This document shows positions 49,161 through 57,658 of a DNA stretch of 64,000 nucleotides, piece after piece (positions within the stretch are counted from its first letter, which is position 1; each line of letters starts with the position of its first letter). A model generated the notes under the pieces. It searched no databases, had not been told where the DNA came from, and was given only the letters and a program-made list of their open reading frames with translations. The stretch lies in the NCBI GenBank assembly GCA_965215165.1, contig CBDCCX010000006.1:3348001-3412000 (forward strand). Direction: 5' to 3'. The translations under genes were made by a program, and so were the position numbers. The DNA comes from JANQRZ01 sp965215165. GTDB lineage: Bacteria; Bacteroidota; Rhodothermia; Rhodothermales; JANQRZ01.

Positions 49161-50162
49161 ATGTCCCGACTCGTCGTCGAGAACGTCACCAAGCGATACG
49201 GCGCACACACGGCCGTGGACGGCGTCTCGTTCGCCGTCGAGCCGGGGCGCATCTTTGGCGTCCTCGGGCCGAACGGGGCGGGGAAGACCTCGACGATTCG
49301 GATGATCGCCTACATCACGAGTCCGGACGAGGGCCGGGTCACCTTCGGCGGCGAGGCGGTCGGTCCTGGCTCGCAGCAGCGGATGGGGTATTTGCCCGAG
49401 GAGCGCGGCCTCTACCGCAAGATGAAGGTCGGCGAGCAGCTCGTCTACCTAGGTCAGCTCAAAGGACTCTCCACGGCCGATGCCCGCGCCGCCGCACGCC
49501 GCTGGCTCGACCGCTTCGACGCGCGCTCGTGGGCGGGCAAGCGCGTCGAGGAGCTGTCGAAGGGGATGCAGCAGAAGGTGCAGTTCGTCGCGACGATCCT
49601 CCACGAGCCGGACCTGCTGATCTTCGACGAGCCCTTCTCCGGCCTCGACCCGATCAACGCCGCGCTGCTCCAGGACATCATCCTCGAGCTCAAGGAGGCC
49701 GGCCGGACGATCCTGTTCGCTAGCCACCGGATGGAGCAGGTCGAGCAGCTCTGCGACGACCTCTTCCTGATCGCCGACGGCCGCGAGGTGCTCCACGGCT
49801 CGCTCCGCGACGTCAAGCGCTCGTTCGGCCGCAACACCGTCACGGTCGAGTTCAGCGGCGACGACGGCTTCCTCGACCGGCTCGAAGACCGCGAGGCCAT
49901 CCGCATCCGCTCGCGCACGGCGGGCCACGCCGAGTTCCGGCTGGTCGGCGAGACGACCGCGCGGCAGGTGCTCGAGACCGCGCTGTCGCGCGTGGACGAC
50001 CTCTACCGCTTCGAGCTGAACGAGCCGCCGCTCTCGGAGATTTTCGTGATGGCGGTCAACGGGGACCGGGGGAGTGAAGGGCTGGAGGATCGGAGGACTG
50101 GTCTCTCCGGCGCAGCCGTCGCCCCACTCCCTCCATCCCCCGATCCCTCGGTCCCCCGATGA
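49161..50162 (+). CDS. natA: ABC transporter ATP-binding protein, NatA type
   Basis: Cytosolic ATPase subunit of 333 residues. Motifs: Walker A LGPNGAGKTSTIRMI near residue 35, Q-loop region MGYLPEERGLYRKM, signature ELSKGMQQKVQFVATIL, Walker B LLIFDEPFSGLDPINA and the switch His in LFASHRMEQVE. The C-terminal extension after residue 230 contains an extra beta domain, as in NatA/YhaQ exporters, and the last 35 residues (ending LPPSPDPSVPR) look like translated intergenic sequence of low complexity. The stop overlaps the permease ATG by ATGA, so both subunits are coupled. Confidence 0.93.
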   Translation: MSRLVVENVTKRYGAHTAVDGVSFAVEPGRIFGVLGPNGAGKTSTIRMIAYITSPDEGRVTFGGEAVGPGSQQRMGYLPEERGLYRKMKVGEQLVYLGQLKGLSTADARAAARRWLDRFDARSWAGKRVEELSKGMQQKVQFVATILHEPDLLIFDEPFSGLDPINAALLQDIILELKEAGRTILFASHRMEQVEQLCDDLFLIADGREVLHGSLRDVKRSFGRNTVTVEFSGDDGFLDRLEDREAIRIRSRTAGHAEFRLVGETTARQVLETALSRVDDLYRFELNEPPLSEIFVMAVNGDRGSEGLEDRRTGLSGAAVAPLPPSPDPSVPR

Positions 50163-51466
50163 ACAAGATTTCCATCATTGCCCGGAGCGAGTACCTCCGC
50201 CGCGTCCGGTCCAAGACGTTCATCGTCGCCACGATCCTGGCTCCGGTGATGCTGGTGGCGCTCGTCGGCGTGTCGGCGGCGGTCGGCGTGTGGACGCAGG
50301 AGGGGGGGGCGCGCAACCTCACCATCGTCGACGAGACGGGGCGCGGCCTCGGCGCGGCGCTCGCCGGGCGGCTGCCGGACAACTACTCGGCCGTCGTCGA
50401 GAACGCGCCCGTCGACAGCCTCCGGGCGCGCGTCGAGCGGGGCGCGCTCGACGGGTACTTCGTGCTCCCGGCCGGCGTGCTCGAGGGCGAGCCTGGCCAG
50501 GGGGAGGAGGCCGCGTTCTACTCCGAGGGCGTCGGTGGCTTCTCGATGCAGATGCGGTTGCAGCGGGCCGTCGAGGACGTGGTCCGCCGCGCCCGGCTGG
50601 AAGCGAGCGGGGCCTCGGCCGAGGTGCTGAGCGCGGCCGACGCGCCGGTCGGCGTGCGGATGGTGGCGCTCACCGACGACGGCGAGGCCGAGGACACGAC
50701 CTGGCTCTACTCCGGGCTGGGCTACGCGATGGGGTTCATCATCTACATCGCCATGTTCGTCTACGGCGCGATGGTGATGCGCGGGGTGATCGAGGAGAAG
50801 ACGAACCGGATCGTCGAGGTGGTGGCGTCGAGCGCGAAGCCGTTCCAGCTGATGATGGGCAAGGTGCTCGGGATCGGGGCCGTCGGGCTGACGCAGTTCG
50901 TGCTGTGGGTGCTGCTGGCGCTCGCCGGCCTGTTCGCGGCCGGGGCGGTGCTCGGCAGCGCGGTCGATCCGGCGATGCTCGCGGCGGCGGAAGGCCCTGG
51001 GCAAGAGCTGCCGTTTGACCCGTCGGGGCTGACCCTCGGCGACGTGCCGTTCGGGCTGATCGTCTACTTCCTGCTGTTCTTCCTCGGCGGCTACCTGCTC
51101 TACGGAAGCCTCTTCGCCGCCGTCGGCTCGGCGGTCGAGCAGGAGAGCGACGCGCAGAGCTTGCAGATGCCGATCCTGATTCCGGTCATCTTGCCGGCGG
51201 TCTTCCTCCCGTTCATCGCCGACAACCCCGACGCGCCGGCTTCGGTGGCGCTGTCGCTGGTCCCGTTCTTCTCGCCGATCCTGATGGTGGTCCGGGCGGC
51301 GGCGACCGACGTCCCGTTCTGGCAGATGGCGCTGGCCTTGACGCTGCTGGCCGCGTCGTTCGTCGGGACGATCTGGCTCGCGAGCCGGATCTACCGCGTC
51401 GGGATTCTGATGTACGGCAAGAAGGCGAGCTTCCGGGACCTGGCACGGTGGGTGCGGTACGCGTAG
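50159..51466 (+). CDS. natB: ABC-2 type permease, NatB/YhaP type
   Basis: Inner-membrane permease of 435 residues partnering NatA. It starts NKISIIARSEYLRRVRSKTF with a first membrane helix (FIVATILAPVMLVALVGVSA), then a large periplasmic domain (about residues 45-190) and five more helices. The family motif YGAMVMRGVIEEKTNRIVEV lies at the start of the second membrane part, and SSAKPFQLMMGKVLGIGAVG follows. Such systems export sodium ions, antibiotics or peptides in various bacteria; here the substrate is not determined. A four-base overlap couples it to natA. Confidence 0.92.
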   Translation: MNKISIIARSEYLRRVRSKTFIVATILAPVMLVALVGVSAAVGVWTQEGGARNLTIVDETGRGLGAALAGRLPDNYSAVVENAPVDSLRARVERGALDGYFVLPAGVLEGEPGQGEEAAFYSEGVGGFSMQMRLQRAVEDVVRRARLEASGASAEVLSAADAPVGVRMVALTDDGEAEDTTWLYSGLGYAMGFIIYIAMFVYGAMVMRGVIEEKTNRIVEVVASSAKPFQLMMGKVLGIGAVGLTQFVLWVLLALAGLFAAGAVLGSAVDPAMLAAAEGPGQELPFDPSGLTLGDVPFGLIVYFLLFFLGGYLLYGSLFAAVGSAVEQESDAQSLQMPILIPVILPAVFLPFIADNPDAPASVALSLVPFFSPILMVVRAAATDVPFWQMALALTLLAASFVGTIWLASRIYRVGILMYGKKASFRDLARWVRYA

Positions 51467-51469
51467 GCG

Positions 51470-51477
51470 TACCTTCG
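51470..51477 (+). promoter_or_regulatory. promoter-like -7 box upstream of the porin-like gene
   Basis: TACCTTCG, 4 bp after the natB stop and 54 bp before ATG 51532. It belongs to the recurring TANCTTNC group. Confidence 0.4.
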
Positions 51478-51531
51478 CGGCTTTTGCGGCGCACGACGCT
51501 GCCCACCCTCCGGCGCTCCGGCGTCCCCCCG

Positions 51532-52290
51532 ATGGCTCGCATCGCGCTTCTCGCTCTCGCCCTTTCCGCTCTCGCGCCCCCGGCGCTGGCGCAGCAGGCC
51601 GAGGCTACGCCTCAGCAGCTCGACCCCAACGGCACCCGCCTCTTCCTCTCCCCAACGGCGCGGGCGTTGCCGCAGGGGCAGGGCCGGTTCTCGGACTACT
51701 TCATCTTCTTCCCCTCCGTCGCCTACGGCTTCACCGATTGGCTCGACGCCGCAGCGGGCGTCTCGCTGCTGCCCGGCTCGCGCACCCAACTCGTCACGGT
51801 CAACGTGAAGGCGCAGGTGGTCGACGGGGAGAGCACGGACATCGCCGTCGGGAATCTGTTCGCGGTCCCCGTCGGGGAGGTGAGCGGCGGCTTCGGCGGG
51901 ACGGCCTACGGCCTCGCTACGTTTGGCTCGGCGCGGCAATCGATCACGGTCGGGACCTACGTTGCCTACGCGGGCTTCAACGAGAGCAGGACGACGTGCG
52001 ACGAGGACGACTGCACGACCGAAAACGCGTTCGGCATTGACGTGGCCGACGGGGTCGTCCTCGTCGTCGGCGGCGAGGTTCAGGTGTCGGGCTCGGTCAA
52101 GCTGATCTCGGAGAACTACCTCGGCTTGGCTGAGGGCGCGGCGGGCGGAATCGTTTCCGGCGGCGTCCGCTTTTTCGGCGAGCAGCTCGCGGTCGACTTT
52201 GCCCTCTTCCGGCCCATTGGCGAGGGGAGCGAGTTCGACGGGTTTCCATTCGTCCCCTACGTCGGGTTCTCCTACAACTTCGGCCGGTAG
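51532..52290 (+). CDS. putative outer-membrane beta-barrel protein
   Basis: A 252-residue protein with a Sec signal peptide (MARIALLALALSALAPPALA, then QQA) and amphipathic strands throughout: FSDYFIFFPSVAYGFTDWLD, LVTVNVKAQVVDG, VSGGFGGTAYGLATFGS, QSITVGTYVAYAGF, VVLVVGGEVQVSGSVKLISE and the terminal FVPYVGFSYNFGR. The family is not recognised. The two cysteines (residues 156 and 161, in TTCDEDDCTT) lie in a probable loop and may form a disulfide. It follows the exporter pair with its own promoter-like box and is convergent with the DUF302 lipoprotein gene. Confidence 0.8.
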   Translation: MARIALLALALSALAPPALAQQAEATPQQLDPNGTRLFLSPTARALPQGQGRFSDYFIFFPSVAYGFTDWLDAAAGVSLLPGSRTQLVTVNVKAQVVDGESTDIAVGNLFAVPVGEVSGGFGGTAYGLATFGSARQSITVGTYVAYAGFNESRTTCDEDDCTTENAFGIDVADGVVLVVGGEVQVSGSVKLISENYLGLAEGAAGGIVSGGVRFFGEQLAVDFALFRPIGEGSEFDGFPFVPYVGFSYNFGR

Positions 52291-52304
52291 GTCGCTACAC
52301 GAGA

Positions 52305-52335
52305 TCGGCGGGGCTGCGCGATGCAGCCCCGCCGA
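52305..52335. terminator. hairpin between convergent genes
   Basis: A perfect 13-bp stem TCGGCGGGGCTGC/GCAGCCCCGCCGA with a five-base loop. Neither strand has a T tract, but the location between two stop codons suggests a transcription-end or stabilising function. Confidence 0.55.
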
Positions 52336-52357
52336 AGGAAGAGCGCGAGACGATGAC

Positions 52358-53281
52358 TCACTGCCCGGTGGTCGCCGTCGTAGCGAGGCCACTGAGGGCG
52401 GTCTGGATCATCCCGACCTGCTCGCCGACGCCCGTGGCTCCGTGGCGGTCGGCGAGGTACTGCGGGTCGTTGTAGAGCACGAACGTGCCGCCGTCGGCGT
52501 CGGTGTAGACGAGCATCTTCTGCGGCAGGTCGATCCCGATGGTTTGGGTGGCCTGCATCAGCGGCGTCCCGAGGGCGGGGTTGCCGAAGACGATCAGCTT
52601 CGTCGGCCGCAGCTCTAGGTTCGCGCTCGCGGCGTCCGCGGCGTGGTCCACCTCGGCGACGATCGACAGGTTGGGGTTGGCCGTGACGGCTGCGCGCAAA
52701 CGGGCGTAGGTGGTCTCGGCGTCGGCGTTGCTCTGCACCCGGACGAGCCCTTCGTTCAGCGCGACGGAGTCGGTGCTGACGGACGGGGTCCCCTCGCCGC
52801 CGGCCTCGTCGGCGAACCGCTCGAGGACGTTGCGGATCTGGCCGAGCGCGGCCACGCCACCGACGCCGTGGCGCTGCACGAGGTAGTCGGTGCTGTTGTA
52901 GCCGATGAGGGTGGTGCCGTCCGCGTCGGTGTAGACCAACATCTTCTGCGGCAGGTCGATCCCGGCCTGCTGGTTGGCCTGCATGAGGGGGGTCCCGACG
53001 AGCGGGTTGCCGAAGAGCACGACGCGCGTCGGGGGGAGCGGGAGGTCGGCCGGCGCGTTTGCGCTGTGGTCCACGTTTGCGACCGTGGTGACGGGGCCGG
53101 CGGCGTCCAGCGCCTGCAGGAGCGCGGCGGAGGTCGCGTCGAAGTCGGTCGCGCTCTCGATCAGGACGAGGCCGGCGGCCGAGGAAGCGACGGGCGGATC
53201 GGGCGGGGTGTCGCCGTCGCTGTCGCAGCCCGTAGCGAGAAAGGCGAGGGCGAGCAGCAAGAAAAGGATGGGGTTAGGCAT
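52358..53281 (-). CDS. lipoprotein with two DUF302 domains
   Basis: A 307-residue lipoprotein: signal peptide MPNPILFLLLALAFLATGC with Cys19 in the lipobox. It contains two DUF302 domains in tandem (about residues 35-165 and 175-300). Both share nearly the same core: FGNPLVGTPLMQANQQAGID against FGNPALGTPLMQATQTIGID, each followed by LPQKMLVYTDADG. DUF302 proteins are small alpha/beta proteins, mostly of unknown function. The near-identity of the two cores shows an internal duplication within this gene or a constrained dimer-like fold. It runs towards the beta-barrel gene with a hairpin between. Confidence 0.9.
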   Translation of the reverse strand: MPNPILFLLLALAFLATGCDSDGDTPPDPPVASSAAGLVLIESATDFDATSAALLQALDAAGPVTTVANVDHSANAPADLPLPPTRVVLFGNPLVGTPLMQANQQAGIDLPQKMLVYTDADGTTLIGYNSTDYLVQRHGVGGVAALGQIRNVLERFADEAGGEGTPSVSTDSVALNEGLVRVQSNADAETTYARLRAAVTANPNLSIVAEVDHAADAASANLELRPTKLIVFGNPALGTPLMQATQTIGIDLPQKMLVYTDADGGTFVLYNDPQYLADRHGATGVGEQVGMIQTALSGLATTATTGQ

Positions 53282-53352
53282 CGCAGGGCAGGAGTGGATG
53301 GGGGGAGCCAGAAACGCCCGTCTTACGCGCCAGCCCAGGGCAGTTTCCAGGG

Positions 53353-54411
53353 CTAGGCTTCGGCGAGCACGCGCGGCGGAGGAGCTTTCGCTGGCAGCCG
53401 CGCCGGCTTGACGGCCGCGCGGACGGCGATCTGCACGGCCGGTTCGTCCTCGCGGAAGTTGAGGAGCACCTCCAGCACGCCGTCCTGCTCGTGCTGCTCC
53501 ATCAGCAGCATCCGCAGCCGGCTCGCGTGGCGGAGGCCCTTGAAGTAGCCGCCGTACATCCGCCGCATCTCGAGGACGCCCGTGCGCTCGCCGAGCCACT
53601 CGCACTTGAGCTGCAGGTGCTCGGCGACGACGCCGACGCGCTCGTCCCAGCTCGGCGGGTCGGGCACCTCGCCGGTGTCGAGCAGGGCGCGGGCCTCGCG
53701 GAAGATCCACGGGTTGCCGATGGCCCCGCGCCCGATCATCACGCCGTCCACGCCGGTCTCGTCGAACATCGCCTTGACGCGGTGCGGGTCGTAGGCGTCA
53801 CCGTTGCCGAAGAAGGGGATGTCGCGGACGCCCTCGTCCTTGATGCGCCGGAGCCAGTCCCACCGCGCCTCGCCCTTGTACATCTGCGCGCGCGTCCGGG
53901 CGTGGACCGCGAGCGCGGCGACGCCCGTCTCCTCGAGCATCCGGGCGACCTCGACGATCTGGATCGAGTCGTCGTTCCAGCCGAGGCGGGTCTTGACGGT
54001 CACGGGCCGCGTCGCCTCCTCGATGACGGCGGCGGTGATGGCCTGCATCTTCGGGAGGTTGCGGAGGATGCCGGCGCCGCCGTCCTTGCAGACGACCTTC
54101 TTGACCGGGCAGCCGAAGTTGATGTCGATCAGGTCCGGCCCGGCGGCGTCGACGATGCGCGTCGCCTCGCGGACCTGCTCGATCTCGCCGCCGAAGATCT
54201 GGATGCCGAGCGGGCGCTCCTGCTCGTAGAAGTCGAGCTTGCGGAGGCTGCCCTCGGCCCCGTAGGTGAGGCCGCCCGAGGAGATGAACTCCGTGTAGAG
54301 TAGGTCCGCGCCGTAGCGCTTGCACAGGATGCGGAACGGCGGGTCGCTCACGTCCTCCATCGGGGCGAGGAGGAGCGGACGCTCAGGAAGCTGGATCGGG
54401 CCGATGGTCAT
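53353..54411 (-). CDS. dusB: tRNA-dihydrouridine synthase (DusB type)
   Basis: FMN-dependent enzyme of 352 residues that reduces uridine to dihydrouridine in tRNA D-loops. Key parts: LLAPMEDVSDPPFRILCKRY at the N-terminus, DLIDINFGCPVKKVVCKDGG with the catalytic cysteine in GCP, VTVKTRLGWNDD, VHARTRAQMYKGEARWDWLR with the FMN-binding Arg/His residues, PFFGNGDAYDPHRV and VMIGRGAIGNPWIF. A helical RNA-binding domain follows. The protein is slightly longer than E. coli DusB because of an Ala/Pro-rich tail. It is divergent from two small membrane-protein genes. Confidence 0.95.
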   Translation of the reverse strand: MTIGPIQLPERPLLLAPMEDVSDPPFRILCKRYGADLLYTEFISSGGLTYGAEGSLRKLDFYEQERPLGIQIFGGEIEQVREATRIVDAAGPDLIDINFGCPVKKVVCKDGGAGILRNLPKMQAITAAVIEEATRPVTVKTRLGWNDDSIQIVEVARMLEETGVAALAVHARTRAQMYKGEARWDWLRRIKDEGVRDIPFFGNGDAYDPHRVKAMFDETGVDGVMIGRGAIGNPWIFREARALLDTGEVPDPPSWDERVGVVAEHLQLKCEWLGERTGVLEMRRMYGGYFKGLRHASRLRMLLMEQHEQDGVLEVLLNFREDEPAVQIAVRAAVKPARLPAKAPPPRVLAEA

Positions 54412-54511
54412 GTGGCGTCAACTCCGGCCCCCCGCTGCCCTGTTCCGCCTCGGGTGTAACCTCACGTGCCGTGCGTCGTAGGGCCTGCCGTTCACCGACC
54501 CTCCACGCCCC

Positions 54512-54736
54512 ATGCTCGTCTCTCTTCTCGCGCTCCTCGGCCTCGCCACGACGGTCCTGCTGACCGCCCTCGCGGCTCTCAACGGCGTCTTGGCGCTGCT
54601 CGCCACGGTCTCGGTATGGAAGGCGTACTTGGTGGTCGGGATGAAGGTGGCGCTGACGGTGCTGATCTGCATTCCGGTCGTCGGGCTGCTGATTTACCTG
54701 GTCTGGGGCCAGCGCAAAGTGCGCGAGGCTCGATAA
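54512..54736 (+). CDS. small membrane protein
   Basis: A 74-residue protein with two hydrophobic segments (LVSLLALLGLATTVLLTALA and VVGMKVALTVLICIPVVGLL) and a short basic C-terminus GQRKVREAR. The second segment ends PVVGLLIYLVWG, which recalls the PLDc_N domain found at the N-terminus of cardiolipin synthases and as stand-alone proteins; it is close in kind to the next gene. Start ATG 54512. Probably co-transcribed with 54762-55025. Confidence 0.7.
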   Translation: MLVSLLALLGLATTVLLTALAALNGVLALLATVSVWKAYLVVGMKVALTVLICIPVVGLLIYLVWGQRKVREAR

Positions 54737-54761
54737 CCGTTCCTCCTAGCCCGCCTCTGCC

Positions 54762-55025
54762 ATGTGCCGTCGTCGTCTCGCGACGCGCTCCGTCGCCGCC
54801 CTCTCGCTGCTCCCACTTCTGCTCGTCGGCTGCGGCCCGAGCCTGATCGACCGCATCCAGGGTCCCGTAGGCGGCATCTGCGGGTTGATTATCGTGATCC
54901 TGGACATCGTGGCGCTGCTGAACCTCTGGCAGAGCGGGCGCTCGACGGGCGACAAGGTGCTGTGGACGCTGATCATCGTGTTCTTCCCCGTCGGCGGGCT
55001 CGTGCTCTACTACCTCCTGGCCTGA
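54762..55025 (+). CDS. PLDc_N domain small membrane protein
   Basis: An 87-residue protein with an N-terminal lipoprotein-like signal (SLLPLLLVGCG, Cys24 in a lipobox-like position) and a PLDc_N domain: ILDIVALLNLWQSGRSTGDK followed by VLWTLIIVFFPVGGLVLYYL. PLDc_N is the membrane-anchoring portion of cardiolipin synthases; here the catalytic part is absent. Whether the N-terminal cysteine is really lipidated is uncertain since the protein has further membrane helices. It follows the small membrane gene after 25 bp. Confidence 0.8.
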   Translation: MCRRRLATRSVAALSLLPLLLVGCGPSLIDRIQGPVGGICGLIIVILDIVALLNLWQSGRSTGDKVLWTLIIVFFPVGGLVLYYLLA

Positions 55026-55071
55026 GCCACTAACGCACCGCTATGCTAGCGCATCGCTACGCCCAGTGGGG

Positions 55072-55443
55072 CTATGCCCAGTGGCGGCCGAGCCAGACGC
55101 CGAGGGCAACGGCCGTGAGGCCGAGCAGGACGCTGCCGGCGGCGTTCGCCAGGGCCCAGGCGGGCCGTCCGGCCTCCCACAGCGCGAACGTGTCGAGGCT
55201 GAAGGTCGAGAACGTCGTGAACGACCCGAGGAAGCCGACGACGAGCGCGAGCCGGTGCGCCTCGCCCTTCGCCACGAGCACTGGCACCGCCAGGCCGATG
55301 AGGAACGACCCAGCGAGGTTGACCGACCACGTGCCCAGCGGCAAGCCCGTCGCGGCGAAGCGAACGGCGGCAAGCCCGACGCCGTAGCGCGCTACGGCAC
55401 CCAGCGCGCCGCCGAAGGCTACGATAAGGAGGGAAGGGGACAC
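55072..55443 (-). CDS. crcB: fluoride ion transporter CrcB
   Basis: Dual-topology fluoride channel of 123 residues (Fluc/FEX family) with four membrane helices. Conserved signature parts: VAFGGALGAVARYGVGLAAV, GTWSVNLAGSFLIGL with the pore asparagine, and GFLGSFTTFSTFSLDTFALW, containing the TTFST sequence that coordinates the central sodium and the phenylalanine box residues. The C-terminus GVWLGRHWA is basic. No fluoride riboswitch could be recognised in the 132-bp gap to the divergent DUF1223 gene. Confidence 0.95.
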   Translation of the reverse strand: MSPSLLIVAFGGALGAVARYGVGLAAVRFAATGLPLGTWSVNLAGSFLIGLAVPVLVAKGEAHRLALVVGFLGSFTTFSTFSLDTFALWEAGRPAWALANAAGSVLLGLTAVALGVWLGRHWA

Positions 55444-55575
55444 GGGGGGGAGACGTAATCTGGACGTATTCCGATATAACAGAGACTTGATACGGCAGCC
55501 CTCGGGAAAGGCCTACACTGCGGCCTCCGCTCTCGCTTCCGGAGCCGTCCCTCTGCTGCCGTAAAGATACCCGCT

Positions 55576-56382
55576 ATGAAATTCCTCTCCGTCTCGGCCC
55601 TCACGCTGTTCGCGCTTGCGATGGGCACGGTCAGCCTGCTGCTCGCTTCGCCGCCGTCGGTGGTGGAGCTGGCGGCCTCGCCGCCGACGGAGCCAGTGGC
55701 GCTCCTGCACGCCGAGCCGGTGGCCGTGGTCGAGCTGTTCACCTCGGAGGGCTGCTCGTCGTGCCCATCGGCCGACCGCCTGCTGGTCGACCTCGCCGAG
55801 CGGGACAACCCGCGTGTGCTCCCGCTCGCCTTCCACGTGGATTACTGGAACCGCCTCGGCTGGGCTGATCCGTTCAGCGACGCCGCCTTCTCGCAGCGGC
55901 AGCGGGCCTACGCCCGCGCGTTCCAGTCGGGCCGGGTCTACACGCCGCAGATGATCGTCAACGGGCAGCGCGAGTTCGTCGGGTCGCGGCGGCACGAGGC
56001 GCAGGCGGCGATCAAGGAGGCCCTGGCGCAGGAGGCCCCGGCTTCGGTCAGCGTGCTCGCGCAGGCCGACGGCCCGGTGCTCTCGGTGGCCTACGCGGTC
56101 GAGGGCGCGCCGGAAGGCACGGTGCTGCACCTCGCCCTCGTGCAGCGGCACGCCGAGCAGGCCGTGCCGCGCGGCGAGAACCGGGGCAAGACGCTCCGCC
56201 ACGCGAACGTCGTCCGCGCCTTCGAGACGGTCGCGCCCGGAACGGGGACGCGCCGGTTCACTCCTCCGGCGGGACTGCGCTTCGATGAGGTCGGGGTCGT
56301 CGCCTACGTGCAGGACCCGGCGACGATGCAGGTCTTCGGAGCCGCCGAGGCTGGGCTGCGCGCCACGGAGCCGCACGAGTGA
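55576..56382 (+). CDS. DUF1223 thioredoxin-like exported protein
   Basis: A 268-residue exported protein of the DUF1223 family with a thioredoxin-like fold. After an N-terminal hydrophobic signal (ALTLFALAMGTVSLLLASPP) comes VVELFTSEGCSSCPSADRLL with the redox motif Cys-Ser-Ser-Cys, then LPLAFHVDYWNRLGWADPFS and RVYTPQMIVNGQREFVGS with the cis-proline loop. The final 100 residues are a beta-rich extension. Oxidoreductase activity in the periplasm is a reasonable expectation for the CxxC fold, but no substrate is known. It is divergent from crcB. Confidence 0.9.
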   Translation: MKFLSVSALTLFALAMGTVSLLLASPPSVVELAASPPTEPVALLHAEPVAVVELFTSEGCSSCPSADRLLVDLAERDNPRVLPLAFHVDYWNRLGWADPFSDAAFSQRQRAYARAFQSGRVYTPQMIVNGQREFVGSRRHEAQAAIKEALAQEAPASVSVLAQADGPVLSVAYAVEGAPEGTVLHLALVQRHAEQAVPRGENRGKTLRHANVVRAFETVAPGTGTRRFTPPAGLRFDEVGVVAYVQDPATMQVFGAAEAGLRATEPHE

Positions 56383-56568
56383 GATCGTGCGCTAGTGCCT
56401 CCACAGCGAGTCTGGTGGGAAAGCGTCGCGCTGGAAGCGGATCGGGTGCTCGTACCACGCGGAAGATGGGGGATCGAAAAGAGAGGATGGAAAAGAGAGA
56501 ATTAGCTTCCTCCCCGACGCGCTCCGCCATCCTCGATTCTCTACTCTCTATCCTCATTTGATCCTGCG

Positions 56569-57609
56569 CTAGGGCATTGTGGCGGGCGGATTCGCCTGCA
56601 GGTACTCCGTGCCTCGGCCCTTAACGTTCTCGTCCCACCGCTGCATCCACTCCGCGCCGCGCTCGGCGAGCACGTCCCAATCGACGGGCATCGCGCGGAT
56701 GTCGGCGCGCATCCACTCCGGCAAGCGTTCCGGTTCGATGTCGGTGCGGACGGGGATGCGGTGGAAGCGCTCGGCCTGCTCGATCAGGGCCTCCTCGGAG
56801 GTGACGAACTCGTAGAACTGCTCGGCGCGGGCCGGATTCGGCGCGCCGTCGACGATCGCGATGGCGTCCACGAGCACGGGGGTCCCCTCGGCCGGCAAGA
56901 CCCAGGAGAACGGGTAGCCCAGGTCGCGGCTCTGGAGGTACGCGTCGGGCAGGTTCCACAGCGTCACGTCGCCTTCGCCGCGCGCAATGGCGAGGTAGAG
57001 TTGGGTCGGATTGGCGGCGTAGGTCTTGGTGTTCTCGTCGAGCCGGGCCAGCCACCGGAACCCGTCCTCAACCGAGGGCGCACGCTGAATCATCGCGCCG
57101 AAGATCGTCCGCATCGTGCCTGAGCCGAGCGGCGCGCGGACGATGACGCGGTCCCGGAAGCGCGGGTCCAGCAGGTCGTCCCACGTGCGCGGCGCGGCGG
57201 TGGAGTCCACGGCGTTGTGGTTGTACATGATGACCTCCGGCGTCTGGTAGGTGCCGTACCAGCGGTGCTCCGGGTCGTGCTCCTCATCGGGCACGGCCTC
57301 GGCCCAGGCCGGGGTGTAGGGAGCGAGGAGGTCTTGCGCGGCGGCCTGGGCGAACATCGTCTGCGGCGCGCCCCACCAGAGACTGGCCTGTGGGTTGGTC
57401 GCCTCTGTGCGGACGCGGTCGAACGCCTCCTGGCTGCCCATGTCGAGCCACTGCACGTCTACGGCCGGATGCGCGGCTTCGAAGGCGGCCTCGTAGGCCC
57501 CGAGCAGCTCCTTGCCGTGGGGCGAATAGATGACGAGCGTCTCGCGGTCGTCGCCGCAGCCGGCGAGCAGGACGAGGAGCAGAGCGAGCGGGGCGAAGCG
57601 GCAGGGCAT
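56569..57609 (-). CDS. periplasmic iron-type substrate-binding lipoprotein (FbpA/AfuA-like)
   Basis: A 346-residue class II substrate-binding lipoprotein (lipobox LLAGC, Cys18). It begins LVIYSPHGKELLGAYEAAFE and includes VDVQWLDMGSQEAFDRVRTE, SLWWGAPQTMFAQAAAQDLL, YQTPEVIMYNHNAVDSTAAP and TWDDLLDPRFRDRVIVRAP, the pattern of ferric or spermidine/sulfonate-type binders. Iron-coordinating tyrosines of FbpA are not obvious, so the ligand could be another ion or a phosphonate-like compound. No permease or ATPase gene adjoins it. A TATCTTCA box lies 28 bp upstream. Confidence 0.85.
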   Translation of the reverse strand: MPCRFAPLALLLVLLAGCGDDRETLVIYSPHGKELLGAYEAAFEAAHPAVDVQWLDMGSQEAFDRVRTEATNPQASLWWGAPQTMFAQAAAQDLLAPYTPAWAEAVPDEEHDPEHRWYGTYQTPEVIMYNHNAVDSTAAPRTWDDLLDPRFRDRVIVRAPLGSGTMRTIFGAMIQRAPSVEDGFRWLARLDENTKTYAANPTQLYLAIARGEGDVTLWNLPDAYLQSRDLGYPFSWVLPAEGTPVLVDAIAIVDGAPNPARAEQFYEFVTSEEALIEQAERFHRIPVRTDIEPERLPEWMRADIRAMPVDWDVLAERGAEWMQRWDENVKGRGTEYLQANPPATMP

Positions 57610-57636
57610 CGGTAGCGGCGAAGGTGAGCGGGCGCG

Positions 57637-57644
57637 TGAAGATA
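57637..57644 (-). promoter_or_regulatory. promoter-like -7 box upstream of the binding-protein gene
   Basis: TATCTTCA on the minus strand, 28 bp before the start codon at 57609. Confidence 0.38.
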
Positions 57645-57658
57645 GCCCGCGACGCCGG

